DNA of 64,000 bases from Azolla caroliniana. Taxonomy: Eukaryota; Polypodiophyta. Location of the stretch: positions 12,710,001 to 12,774,000 of the forward strand of contig JBHGNT010000003.1 in NCBI GenBank assembly GCA_043228905.1, read 5' to 3'. Position numbers and translations under genes: made by a program. Position 1 is the first letter of the stretch, and each line of letters starts with the position of its first letter. Under the pieces are notes generated by a model. That model was not told where the DNA came from, made no database searches, and saw nothing but the letters and a program-made list of their open reading frames with translations. Positions 10,331-21,439 of the stretch are shown here, in pieces.

Positions 10331-10664
10331 CTTGCATTCTCCTAATGATGTAGCACCAAGAAAGATGAATACAATGTTGGGTGATAATAAAAAACCACAG
10401 ACATGGTTAGTGAAGATTAAAGTGGGTGGGATTCAATGAATAAACACCCACTTGGCTTTAGAAATGTTCCTAATAAATGTCAACCTCCAAATCCAAAAAG
10501 TCATGAAAGGAATGAAGACCATCCATACTTATAGAACAAAAGGCAATCATAGGAAAAAATGCATGCTTCGACCTCCGTTGATAGCTAGCCTCAAAACAAA
10601 TGTTAACCGTTTTGGGGGAGAAACACCTTCGATGAGCCCATAGGCTATCGGTATCAAGGGGTCG
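10331..10664. other. Unassigned stretch
   Basis: I see no recognisable domain, repeat or RNA gene here. The open frames are short and lack family motifs. Confidence 0.5.
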
Positions 10665-11349
10665 TGTTATGTGGGGGCCTCTTCTACACCGAGAAGACGT
10701 TATGGGAACGAGGAGCATACACGGTCTTCAACTCGGTAGACATAGACGTAGCTCGGTTTACGAGTACGGGGAGAATACATAGATGAAGGAACAGTAAGAG
10801 TGAGATTTATATTAAATGAGAAAGCTCACAGTGATTACAGTACACAACTCTCGACCAAAAACAGTTTTGTGTAGAGCTCCATGCTACAAGAAGACGTTAT
10901 GGGAACGAGGAGCATACACGGTCTTCAACCCGGTAGACGTAGACGTAGCTCGGTTTACGAGTACGGGGAGAATACATAGATGAAGGAACAGTAAGAGCGA
11001 GATTTATATTAAATGAGAAAGCTCACAGTGATTACAGTACACAACTCTCGGCCAGAAACAGTTTTGTGCAGAGCTCCATGCTACGATATTAATCCTACTA
11101 AATGATCTATGTATCTCTCCCTCTCGAGGTATGTAGGTCTCGGCTTATATAGTTTTCTTCTTTACACTGAGCCGAGCCATCGGCTGATTGTGACGGATCA
11201 AAACTCGACTCTTTTAGTTCTACCTATTTCCTCACCTACTTTTCTACCTACCGGCGAGTTTACATATTTTGTTTTTATATTTCTGGCCTATGCACAACAA
11301 CAAACTCATGGTATGAGAGACGATGGTGCATTCTTAGCATAACTGAACA
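10665..11349 (-). repeat. LTR-like fragment with internal 197-bp tandem duplication
   Basis: Read on the minus strand it could run from TGTTCAGTTATG (11349) to CATAACA (10665), with a TATA box CTATATAAGCC at about 11150-11138. A 197-bp segment occurs twice in tandem, at 10693-10889 and 10890-11084. No coding sequence adjoins it, and the boundaries are guesses from TG...CA ends. Confidence 0.4.
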
Positions 11350-11379
11350 CCAAAATAAAAACTAGTTAGATGTGAAGCC

Positions 11380-11585
11380 TACTCTCAAGTATTGAGAGCT
11401 CCATATCCTTACATACAAAGTTATCATATAGAAAAGCGCTTAAGCACAACGAGTCTTTGATGAAGATATCCAATTAACTCAACATCTCCATCACCACACA
11501 TAGTACATGAATATTTGTTGTTGTGCTCTCTTATAAATAGCCCATTATTTTTCTTCCATTTGAAATAATGAAAAGAAAACAAATA
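11380..11585 (-). pseudogene. LINE zinc-binding (zf-RVT-like) remnant
   Basis: The minus strand gives CTMCGDGDVELIGYLHQRL, which resembles the reverse-transcriptase zinc-binding domain after RT in plant LINEs (C..CG...E...HL). It is short and ends in stops. It is not collinear with the LINE fragment at 9388-9660, so it comes from another copy. Confidence 0.35.
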
Positions 11586-12636
11586 TTTGAAGAAAAAACT
11601 TCAAACAAATGGGACAAAACTCCCATATTAGTTAAAAAGGAGTTTTAAGAGAAAAAATTTGGAATAAGCAAAATATCATCTCCCTCTATACTTTCCTTTC
11701 CAACCATTTCATTCTTATTTTTACATACTTCTCTTATAGAAAGAAAGACATAGATCATAAGCAAAACCCCTAGTCATAATAGTAAATTTTTTCGGCTTTT
11801 TGTTTCACTTTGACAATAACTAATCAAAAGTTAAGCCGCGCTAAGCTTTCTCCCACTTCAATGGCTTAACGATTTCCCATGTGAAGTCGGGGGTCATCAC
11901 GACCAAAGTGACCATATGTAGGGGTCTTCTGGTAATGTTTGTTTCTGACTCTACGAAGGTCGAGGTGGATAGCCATCATCTAAGGTCGAAAATCATTGGG
12001 ATTAGGGTTTCCCAAAGTAAAACAATTTCTCATCATTTCGTTTCAATTTCAAGAATAAAAAGGAAACACAATGAATACATTTTCCTAAACTATTATACAT
12101 TCCTTGACCAATATGCACAACCAAACTTGGTTTCTACTAAGCTCCTAAGAAGAATAGTGTTCAATCTTTTCTCATGACTTTATTTGCATGAAAAAGGACA
12201 AAACATGCCACAATGAGTGCAGAACAAGGCTCAACATCCACGAAAGTCACAAGAAGAATGCATACCGGGACAATGCAATGACGAGGAAGTCTTGTTGCTG
12301 TAACAATACTCTTCACAACTTGCCTCACAATGTAGCATTACTTGAATCAAACTTGGTATGGTCCTTCCTAGAGAAAGCACCACCATCATGAGCTCCCCAT
12401 GAGGCTTCTCAAGACCAGAAGAACTCTTCTTGCTTGTGAAATGACAATAGCAAATACAAAAATTAACATGGAAAAAAAGAACATGAGCTGGAATGCTACC
12501 AATGCATGTGTGCATGAATTCATACATGCATACATATAGACACATGACAAACACAACCATGCCTATGCAAATACACATGCACACATATGAATATGGTAAA
12601 AAATTGATATGGTACTAAACCAATAACCCTCGAAAA
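11586..12636. other. Unassigned AT-rich stretch
   Basis: No motif I can name on either strand. The 117-residue frame at 12584-12231 (minus) partly covers a TGCATG/CATACA simple repeat at 12500-12600 and has no family signature. It may be further decayed LINE sequence, given the neighbour at 11380. Confidence 0.4.
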
Positions 12637-12828
12637 GTGGTTTGGATCCTAATGGCCACAAATTCTCGGCTTCTTGTATCTCATCCTACTTCTTCCTTCT
12701 CTTCTACAATAAGTGCACCACTACTACCCCCTCCCCCATCCCCAGCCAATGTTATTGCACCACTAGACACAAAGCCGACCTCCACCACCAATGATTACCT
12801 GGAACACCGATCCAAAAGCGCCAAAAAG

Positions 12829-12871
<43 letters not shown>

Positions 12872-13012
12872 TCATATGCAAGTGCTAAAGATTGAAGGAA
12901 GAATTAGCGGATCCCTCAAGGCAACCTCCATCCTCAGAAGCAGGGTGTTGCTTAGCACTCCAAGAGTCGCCGTTGCTTCTGTTGATGAAGGTGAAGACGG
13001 CCATAGATACAA
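12637..13012 (+). other. Possible host-gene exon fragments around a GA repeat
   Basis: A plus-strand frame starts MATNSRLLVSHPTSSFSS and goes on with a Ser/Pro-rich stretch, reminiscent of a plastid transit peptide; it then runs into (GA)n at 12830-12868. After the repeat, a frame with SLKATSILRSRVLLSTPR ends at CAAGTAAAC, which could be a splice donor near 13010. No protein family is recognised. This may equally be chance. Confidence 0.2.
12830..12868 (+). repeat. (GA)n microsatellite
   Basis: About 19 uninterrupted GA units. Confidence 0.9.
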
Positions 13013-13195
13013 GTAAACCTTGTCTCTCTCTATCTCGTTCCTCCTGTGGGAAAAAGGAAGAGAAGCAGTTAACAAAGATGAATCTCTCTCTCTCCCCCCC
13101 TTTCTTCTTTTCCCCCCCACTTTTTGCTAACAACACATATCTATCTAATCTCCCCCCTTTTCTTTCCCCATTTTTCAAACAATTAGTGTTTTAAA

Positions 13196-13543
13196 AATAG
13201 TGTGTGTATGTTGTATATATGTGCATGTGTATATATGTATGTGTTGTGTGTATGTATGTAGGTACATATTGTATAATTTTATTGTATATACAATATTGTA
13301 TTGTATATATTGTATGTGAGTGTATTCCATATTATGTTGTATGTATTGTGTGTATGGCATGTGAGTATGAAGGGTATGTGTTATGTGCTTATAAGTATGT
13401 TCTATGTATGTGCATATGTATTGCATGCATATATTGTATGTTCTATGTATTGCATGTGTATTGTATGTTCTATGTATGTGCATTGTATTGCATTTGTGTA
13501 TGTATGTATATGTTTTATACTTGTGCTTAAGTATGTATTATAT
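13196..13543 (+). repeat. TGTATG simple-repeat array, left part
   Basis: Imperfect TGTATG/TGCATG/TATTG array. It resumes at 15532, directly after retrotransposon CG, so CG split a once-continuous array. Open frames across it encode only Cys/Tyr/Met/Val repeats. Confidence 0.85.
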
Positions 13544-13839
13544 TGTTGGCATAAAAGGCCGACTCCTTCCACTTTGTATCCTAGTGTGAACTCTTACATA
13601 TAGTTAGGGCTTAATATATAAGCGATAACCAAATGTTGTAAAGTGAAAGTCGCTTGATCATCTTGTACATCGAGTCTCAGAGAGAGAGAGAGAGAGAAAC
13701 AGAAATAAAGAAAGCTTCCATTAAAGCTTCATCTGTGTGTATCTATTCTCTGTCTATATCTTCTTGCCTTCCCTCTGTGTTGTTTGTTGAGCATAACTGA
13801 CAGGTCCTCGCATACATATCCGCGCATATCTGTCCTTCA
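13544..13839 (+). repeat. CG 5' LTR (296 bp)
   Basis: TGTTGGC start and TTCA end, TATA-like AATATATAAG at about 13612 and a GA tract at 13680-13697. It differs from the 3' LTR by scattered substitutions, so the insertion is not recent. Confidence 0.9.
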
Positions 13840-13841
13840 AC

Positions 13842-13853
13842 TGGTATCAGAGC
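13842..13853 (+). promoter_or_regulatory. CG primer-binding site (tRNA-iMet)
   Basis: TGGTATCAGAGC begins two bases after the LTR. It is the standard plant copia primer site complementary to the 3' end of initiator methionine tRNA. Confidence 0.9.
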
Positions 13854-13944
13854 GATCCGCGGCTCGGCAGCAACAAACAGCAAAATAAAAAAGGGGGCTG
13901 AAAGGAAAAAGACCAAGTTAGCAAATCTCACTTTCAAAAGAATC

Positions 13945-14760
13945 ATGGCATCAAAATCCGATACAGGAGTTGAGATCCGAAAATTCGACGGCAAAAACTT
14001 TGCCCTATGGAAGGAGATGATGCAAGATGTACTAATTATTTGAAGACAAGTCGAGGCCATTCGACACTCCGAAAAGCCTGCTTTAATGTCAGCCAATGAG
14101 TGGAGATCAACAGACGAAATCGCACGCTCCACCATTTGAATACCTAGCCAAAAATGTCTACTTTAGCATGGCAAAAGAAACGACAACATTTTCATTATGG
14201 GAGATGCTACAAGCTGTGTACGAGAAAAAGTCCTCATCTTCAAAATTGATCTTGATCAAACAACTGTTCAACATGAAGATGAGAGAGACCGATTCGGCTA
14301 CCTCTCACATAACACCTTCAGCCGGGTGTTGTCAGAACTCTCCTCACAATGGATCAACTTCGAAGAAGAAGTGAAAGCCCTACCCCTCCTATCAAGCTTG
14401 TCGGGGAGTTGGGAGGTATTCTGCACGACATGTACGCCAATAGCCGACCGATCCTAAATCTAGATGAGACAATCGGCCAAGTCCTCACCGAGGACATTCG
14501 GCGAAAATCGATGGGACTTACAATTGATGAATCGGCAGAAGCCTATCACTCGACCGAGTCGTTCGACTAAAACAGTCAAACAAGAGAACTAGTAGACAAA
14601 ACCAGTCGGAATACCAACCGATCGAAAATGAGGGGAGACCGAAAGCGATCGAAGTCGAGAAGGGACCAATCAAGCGAATTCTACACACACTACAGAAAAG
14701 TTGGCCACAATGTTTCCGTCTGCTAGTCGATCAAGAGAAAAGAGAGTGGTCGGCGATTCG
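13945..14760 (+). pseudogene. CG gag remnant
   Basis: ATG at 13945 gives MASKSDTGVEIRKFDGKNFA and LWKEMMQDVL, the usual start of copia GAG-UBN2, followed by a stop. Later pieces in other frames (14197-14457, then 14349-14570 with DETIGQVLTEDIRRKSMG) continue the domain. The zinc-knuckle region near 14690 reads YRKVGHNVSVC with the first cysteines lost. At least three frame disruptions occur. Confidence 0.75.
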
Positions 14761-14899
14761 AGCGAAATTGAAGACGACCCGACTCGGACCACTCTCGAGT
14801 CGGCAACGAAGTTAATGTTACCGACACCCGATCCTGAGAAATTCTCTCTTTAGAGGACACAATGATCGGAGAAGTCCTCTACAGTGCACAAGATGCACA

Positions 14900-15170
14900 C
14901 ACATGGTTACTGGATTCCGGTGCCACATTCCACGTGACCCCCAACATCGAATGGTTTTCGAACTATTCAGCCGATGCCAATGGCACAGTCCAACTAGGAA
15001 ACGGGTAGGACTGTAGAATAGCAGGGACTGGAGAAGCTCCCATCAGATTGCCAAACGGCAACACAATAACCTTGCATCGAGTTCAACACGTACCCGATCT
15101 GAAAAGGAGTCTGGTCTCCATTAGCATGCTAGCCGAAGATGGGTATCGAACGACTCTTAGTGAGTCAACA
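14900..15170 (+). pseudogene. CG protease, truncated
   Basis: WLLDSGATFHVTPNIEWFS (Asp at 14913) is the copia retropepsin active site, followed by LGNG, GEAPIRLPNG and VQHVPDLKRSLVSISMLAED. A TAG interrupts it at about 15007. The sequence then ends directly in the purine tract and 3' LTR, so everything downstream of protease has been deleted. Confidence 0.85.
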
Positions 15171-15229
15171 TGGAGATAACCCCAAATACATGTACATGAA
15201 GAAAAGAGTAGTCCTTTTATGGGGGAGTT

Positions 15230-15531
15230 TGTTGGCATAAATAGCTGACTCCTTCCACTTTGTATCCTAGTGTGAACTTGTACATATAGTTAGGGCTTAG
15301 TATATAAGAGATAACCTAACGTTGTAAAGTGTGAGTCGCTTGATCATCCTGTACATCGAGTCTCTGAGAGAGAGAGAGAGAAAAGAAAAAACAGAAATAA
15401 AGAAAGCTTCCATTAAAGCTTCATCAATGTGTATCTATTATCTGTCTATATCTTCTTGTCTTCCCTATGTGTTGTTTGCTGAGCATAACCGACAGGTCCT
15501 CACATACGTATCCGCGCATATCTGTCCTTCA
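15230..15531 (+). repeat. CG 3' LTR (302 bp)
   Basis: Matches the 5' LTR over its whole length with scattered differences and a slightly longer GA/AAAGA tract. Confidence 0.9.
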
Positions 15532-16547
15532 TATATGAATAGCATGTACGTGTATGTTCTATATATGTGCATCTGTATTGTATTGCATGCATATATATGT
15601 ATGTGTTGTGTGTATGTATTGAATGCATATATGTATGTTTATGTATGTACATGTTGTGTGTATGTATTGATGCGTATATGTATGTATGTACATGTTCTAT
15701 TGTATTGTATTGTATTGTATCATTTGGTTTTAATTGCATTATATGTATGGCATGTGTGCATGTGTATGTATGACATACATATTGTATTGTGTTTCACGTG
15801 TTGTATGTATGGCATGTGACTATGTATATATATGTATGTGTTGTGTGTATATGCATATATGTACATGTTATATTGCATTTTATTGTATTGTATCATGTTG
15901 TATTAATTGCATTATTGTATATGTGCATTGTATGTATGACATGTGTGCATGTGTATGTACATACATATTGTATTGTGTTGCATGTGTTGTAAGTATGGCA
16001 TGTGACTATGTATAATGTATCTATGTGTTATGTGTGTGTATGTTCTATATAGGTGCATATGTATGTATTTTATGTATGGCATGTGTCCATGCACGTATGT
16101 GTTATATGTGTGTATGTGTGTATGTGTGTGTGTGTGTGTGTATGTTCTATATAGGTGCATATGTATGTATTTTATGTATGGCATGTGTCCATGCACGTAT
16201 GTGTTATATGTGTGTGTGTGTGTGTGTGTGCGTGTGTGTGCGCATCACATGTGTGTGCGTATGTATGTGCTATATGTGTGTATATTCTATATTTCTACGT
16301 ATGTATGTATGTATTATGTACATTGTATATATATCATGTGTCTATGCATGTGTGTGTTATGTGTATTTTCTATTGATGTACATATGTATGTATTGTATTG
16401 TATGTATTTTATGTATGGCATGTGTCCATGCACGTATGTGTTATATGTGTGTATGTGTGTATGTGTGTGTGTGTGTGTGTGTGTATGTTCTATATAGGTG
16501 CATATGTATGTATTTTATGTATGGCATGTGTCCATGCACGTATGTGT

Positions 16548-16600
<53 letters not shown>

Positions 16601-17372
16601 ATCACATGTGTGTGCGTATGTATGTGCTATATGTGTGTATATTCTATATTTCTACGTATGTATGTATGTATTATGTACATTGTATATATATCATGTGTCT
16701 ATGCATGTGTGTGTTATGTGTATTTTCTATTGATGTACATATGTATGTATTGTATTGCATGTGTATATATGTATGTGTGTGTATATACATATTGTATTGT
16801 ATTGCATGTGTTAAATGTATAGTGTGTATGGCATATGTGTGTATGTATGTACATATTGTATTGTATGTATACATGCATGTATGTATGTACATGTATGGAT
16901 GTAAGTTGGTAACATTTATACAAGTATCATTGTAGGCATGAGTACCTATATACGTGTAGCAATGTATGAATGAATATATGTATGTCCATGTATGAATGCA
17001 TATATGTGTATACATGTAATATGTAATGTATTTATGTATGTATATTTTTGGTGTATTGATCGTGTTTAGTATGTGTATGGCGCATATATGGATGTATGTT
17101 TGCAATATCACATAATATGCATGCATACATCCAATGTATGTGTAAGCATACATATATCTAATGTGTGTGTGTGTGTATGAAAGTATTGTACCTTGTATGA
17201 CCCTGTATGACCTATATATATAGTGATAAGTGGAATATGTATGTATGTACCTGTATGCATATATGTACTATTATAGTGTGTATGACCATGTGTGTGTCTA
17301 TGTTCATGTATGTGGTGATATGTATGTATGGATGTGTATGGATGTATGTTTGTAAAATTTGTATATGTAACA
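15532..17372 (+). repeat. Large TGTATG/TG satellite-like array with higher-order duplication
   Basis: About 1.84 kb of TGTATG, TGCATG, (TG)n and ATTGTATTG variants. Within it a block starting TATGTTCTATATAGGTGC occurs at 16141 and again at 16484. Each block includes GCGCATCACATG, the two copies of which are about 356 bp apart, with (TG)n of different length. A third partial start lies at about 16038. The apparent 265-residue frame at 16025-16822 is a repeat artefact. Confidence 0.85.
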
Positions 17373-17821
17373 CGTAAAAGTTAGCGTGCGGAAGTGTTAG
17401 ACAAACTGGCTCAGCTGGATAGCAACAGAAAATGAGAAAAGGTTTAGTGGAGAACTTAAGACAGAGATTACGCGTGGGGGAGAGAGAGAGGGAGGGAGAG
17501 AGCAGAACATAAACTCAATTCAAAATATCACTCTGAAATTCTGTACATACAACGTGCTAAACAACACTATTTATACAAGTCCTCAAAAGGACTGACAGAA
17601 GTACTATGTATGTCAATGCTCATACGAGCGAATGACATTAACTATGAGATAATGATTACCTAGTAGTCTAGGCTACTACTAGGCTTCCAGTTCATACTTG
17701 AATCCGGCTCTACGATCCGTCTCCCCGATCCGGCCGGTTCTTTCCGGATACCATCTAGATACCGATCCGACTCATCCTTCCGGATGCCGATCCGAATCCG
17801 GTTGAGCTTGCTTGCTCAACA
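17373..17821 (-). repeat. C1 3' LTR
   Basis: On the minus strand it begins TGTTGAGCAAGCAAGCTCAAC after the purine tract TTGAGGGGGAC and ends near CGCTAACTTTTACG. It contains a GA tract at about 17480-17505. Its layout matches the LTRs of C2 and C4. Confidence 0.8.
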
Positions 17822-17829
17822 GTCCCCCT

Positions 17830-18720
17830 CAAGCTTAACTTGAGGTTGGATTGTGGTGTTGGTGTCTGTGGCAGCTGGTCCTTCCACCCGGCTCCTTCTG
17901 ACGTCGTTCCTCCTTGCTTAGGCTCCTCGTCCGGTCCGGTTCGACTTCCCGCGACCCGTCAGGTACTGCGCATCTCGACCTCCTTGGTCGGCTTGTCTGC
18001 TCAATGGGCCCATTTTAGCTCCTTCGTTGTTATGACTTCCGTGCTTGTCGATCATCGGTTCCTCCGTCTCGGTGTACACTTCCGCTGCCTTCTTGTCCGG
18101 TTGGTCTTTAGTTGATCCAGCTTCTCCGAATCTTGACCCGAATCGGTTTCCTCCAATTCGTTCCAGCTCTTGTCTAAATCGGTCGCTCCCAATTCGTTCC
18201 GGTTCTTGTCCGAGTAGGTGTTCTCCAACTCATCTCCCGGTTTGAGGTCCTTCACCACATCAGACCATGTCCGAGACTTGGCCTTCTCCTTCTGGTCAAC
18301 TTTGTCCTTCTTGACTCTGCTGCCGCTGCCGCTCGTTTTGACTTGTTCGGATGTGCTCATGTTGTCACAGTGGATCGGAATTGCGGTCGGCACTTCGATT
18401 CGGAGGTCATGCAGTAGTCGCCGAAGCCAGATGTTCTCACAGGTGGCAATGGTAGCGTCCTGGTACTCAGCCTCAATGCTTGACAGAGCTATTGTTGGTT
18501 GCTTTTTGTTGCTCCATGCAACACCCGCACTACCAAGAGGAAACATGTAACCGGAGGTGGATCGGCGATCCGATGCATCACCAGCCCAGTCAGCATCGGT
18601 ATATCCGACTAGCATCCTAACTATACCATATCGGTATAATAGTCCTCGATCCTTGGTGCCGCTAGCATACCGGAATATCCGGTGTGCGCACTGAAGGTGC
18701 TTGACGATCGGCTTCAGCAT
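17830..18720 (-). pseudogene. C1 RNase H with charged C-terminal extension
   Basis: RNase H shows YASGTKDRGLLYRYG, VGYTDADWAGDASDRRSTSG, the ALSSIEAEYQ box and IHCDNMST. The frame then passes directly into a Lys/Glu/Asp-rich tail (VKKDKVDQKEKAKSRTWSDV, later RTRRQRKCTPRRRNR) without the usual TKHIEVHYHF segment, so an internal deletion fused the two. Tails of the same character occur in C2 and C4 between RNase H and the LTR. Confidence 0.8.
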
Positions 18721-19970
18721 GAACTGGTTGATCAGCCCGAACGGGTAACTGATGTTGGGTTGATTGATTGTCAGGTATATGAGGCTTCTGACAATTTGTC
18801 AGAACTGTTTCTCATCGTAGGCCGGTCTGGAGTCGGGACGTAGCTTCGGGTTCCGATCAAGGGGTGTAGAGATCGGTCGTCATTCCGTCATACCGAATTT
18901 GTACAACTATTCAACACATAATGGCATTGTGAGAGCAATATGCCATCTGGGGTTCGGATCACCTCGATCCCAAGAAAATAATGAAGGTCCCCTAGGTTCT
19001 TCATTTCAAATGTGTCCGACAGCTGAGACTTCACTCAGCCCATTTCAACGAGTCCGGGTTTGGTGATGACTAAATCATTGACATAAAGCAAAATGCAAAT
19101 CGGACCGTCCGGACCGTTCTGGATGAACAATGAAGAGTTAAACTTTGAGGTTGCAAACCCCATCTTACGCAACCCGTGCGTGATCTTCACATTCCAAGCT
19201 CCAGGGGCTTGCTTCAGACTATAAAGTGATTGCTTGAGTCGGCACACTGCCGACTTGTTCATCTCCGATTGGAAACCGGGGGTTTGATCATATAGACCTA
19301 TTCTTCAAGATCACCTTAAAGAAATGCATTCTTCACGTCCATTTGGTGAAGATGCCACCCCCTTACTGTAGCAACTGCCAGTACTACACGAACCGTTGTC
19401 ATCTTCGCTACCGAAGTGAAGGTCTCGTTGTAGTCGATTCCATGAGTCTGTGCATATCCCTTTGCCACTAACTGAACCTTGTACCGGTTAACTGAACCAT
19501 CAACATTGTACTTTACCTTTTACACCCACTTACATCCGATTGGTTTACATTGTCGGGGAGGGTCAACGAGGTCCCATGTATCGTTGGCATCGAGTGCCCG
19601 CATTTCTTTCTCCATAGCGGCACGCCAATTTGCGTCCTTTGCCGTTGATGCGTAGCTCTCCGACTCACGCACTTCCGCCACCTAGGTCATGTACGCATAG
19701 TGATGCGCCATGTACTCGTTGTACCCATACCTCATGAAGGTTTTCTTTTGACGGGTTGATTGGTGTAACTTTTCGTTATCCGGTTCGAGGCCCTTCTTGG
19801 CCAGTTCGGACTTCCTTTTGGAAGATCTGCCTTCTCCCTTTCCGGGGTCAGATTCGCTCCGATCCAACCCTTCACTCCCGGTGTCATATTCCGGCATCTT
19901 CTTCTTCCCCTTCTCTTTGCGTGTGAACCATCTCCTCGATTCCTTGAGTGGGGAGAGCACGGCAGCGTCT
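18721..19970 (-). pseudogene. C1 reverse transcriptase (broken)
   Basis: The readable piece 19262-19035 has SAVCRLKQSLYSLKQAPGAW and LLYVNDLVIT. Canonical YVDD is YVND, which removes a catalytic aspartate. Upstream parts (19700-19300) align with the C2 RT but carry frameshifts and stops; the 19960-19682 piece is the linker between integrase and RT ending in GYNEYMAHHYAYMT. Confidence 0.8.
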
Positions 19971-20233
19971 CCACTACTCGCCGGTTCTTCATCCGACTAG
20001 TCATCCCGACTCAGCCGCTCATTCGGTCCACTTAGCCAGAATGAGATTGGACTCTTTCCTAGAGTGTCGAGTTCTTCATCTTCTTCCTGGACCTCCTCGG
20101 TCTCACTAGCCTCATCTTCTGGAATCGGGTCTTCATTTGGAGTTGGAGTCGGTAGGTAGTACCATGCTGCCAACACATCAAACTTGACATCTCGACTTAC
20201 TCGAACCTGATTAGTCTGGGGGTTATAACACTT

Positions 20234-20681
20234 CTACCCCTTCTCTTCATGCGAGTAGCCGACGAGTATGCACTTCTCCGACTTCGGATCCAACTTCTTG
20301 CGCTTCTCATCCGGTACATGCACATATGCTATGCTACCGAATATCTGAAGGTGCCTCAAATTCGGCTTCTGCCCGAAATACATCTCATGTGTTGACATCT
20401 TGTCTCTGATATAGTTTTGGATGTAGATGTTCATTCGAATTGCCTTAGCCCAGTAGAATTGGGGCCACACCATATTGTTCCGGTGTGTATCGGCAGCTAA
20501 ATTCTCTCTGAATTCCGTTCTGTTGTAGATAATTGTTGAATTGGCCGGAAAAGTATTCTTTTCCGCGATTCGACCGCAAGCATTTGATCTTCCTCTCCAT
20601 TTCCCATTCTACTAAGCTTTGCAAGTTCCGGAAACATTCGAAGGCTTCGCTCTTCCATTCAATGAGGTAGATCCACATGTG
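20234..20681 (-). pseudogene. C1 integrase core and C-terminus (part 2)
   Basis: Shows KIKCLRSNRGKEYFSGQFNN (second catalytic Asp replaced by Asn) and RYTPEQYGVA. A short deletion then joins to FYWAKAIRMNIYIQN, removing the catalytic Glu (ERKN) segment. The C-terminal part has PNLRHLQIFGSIAYVHVP and KSEKCILVGYSHEEKG. The core is cut at 20681 by G2 and its N-terminal portion resumes at 30567. Confidence 0.85.
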
Positions 20682-21124
20682 TGTTGTCCGCCAGACCTAA
20701 CGCTTAGACGAGTAGAATATATTATTAGAAGCGTTAAAGAAACGCATGTAATGGTTCACGCTAGGAGCATAACAGACTAAAAAACCTATGTATATAAAGG
20801 GCGGAAATACTTTGTAAAGAGCTAGCGTGTATTTGAGGGAGCTACCTTTTGTAATACAATACTATCTTCTCTGATTCCCGTGTCTTTGTAAGTCGTCTTC
20901 CGATTCGGTCTAATACTCTGTTGGTAACTATGGGCTAGTAAGCGTAGGTTAAGTGTGTATATAAGTTCATGCACTAGTGAGCTTCGGTTGTAGTTGTCTC
21001 CCTTCACGCTTTGCTTTGTAAGCTTGTTACGCTTCGTGCACCTACGGATCTATTTCTTGCACCACAATCACCTTGAAGTCTACCTCGAAGGACTGCAAGT
21101 AGAGAGTATTCCTAATTGGTAAAA
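20682..21124 (+). repeat. G2 5' LTR
   Basis: Starts TGTTGTCCGCC, has TATA box GTATATAAAGGG at about 20791 and ends near CCTAATTGGTAAAA. The 3' LTR ends GTAACA, so the 5' terminus has lost its CA. The next bases TTTTTGGCACGCTTGG resemble, with changes, a TGGCGCC-type primer site (tRNA-Asp-like), which is inference. Confidence 0.85.
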
Positions 21125-21439
21125 TTTTTGGCACGCTTGGTGGATTTGTGGTTCAATACAGACGAGCAACAAGATATGGATTACTAGCCGTAGATGGGCC
21201 AGAGAAACGACCCGACAAGATCGACCACTGATGAGGTTTATCACTTGCCAGATAGAAGAGCGCGCAAAGTAAAAACCTCCCCTCAGCGACCATGACTGCT
21301 CCTTTCAGGAGTACACGGTAGACCCACACTCAGAGAATAGCACGACGTCGACCACGAAGCCTTGTCACCACACGACCAAGGTACTGCGATTAAATGCCAC
21401 AATAGTCCACATCGCGAAAGCAAGAGTCTTCCCCTGCCG

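Larger units (their letters stand above)
13544..15531 (+). mobile_element. CG: complete gag-protease-only copia element
   Basis: 5' LTR 13544-13839 and 3' LTR 15230-15531, starting TGTTGGCATAAA and ending TCCTTCA, are flanked by a perfect 5-bp TATAT duplication (13539-13543, 15532-15536). A primer site TGGTATCAGAGC at 13842-13853 matches tRNA-iMet. The purine tract is ATGGGGGAGTT. Between them lie only a gag remnant and a truncated protease; integrase, RT and RNase H are missing. It is a non-autonomous element of TR-GAG type, 1,988 bp long. Confidence 0.9.

Noticed and set aside
13175-13483. His/Tyr/Thr-rich ORF on the minus strand
   Set aside because: Antisense translation of the TGTATG repeat.
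16025-16822. 265-residue Cys/Tyr/Val/Met-rich ORF
   Set aside because: Translation of a TGTATG/TG array; the sequence is simple repeat and frames stay open by composition.
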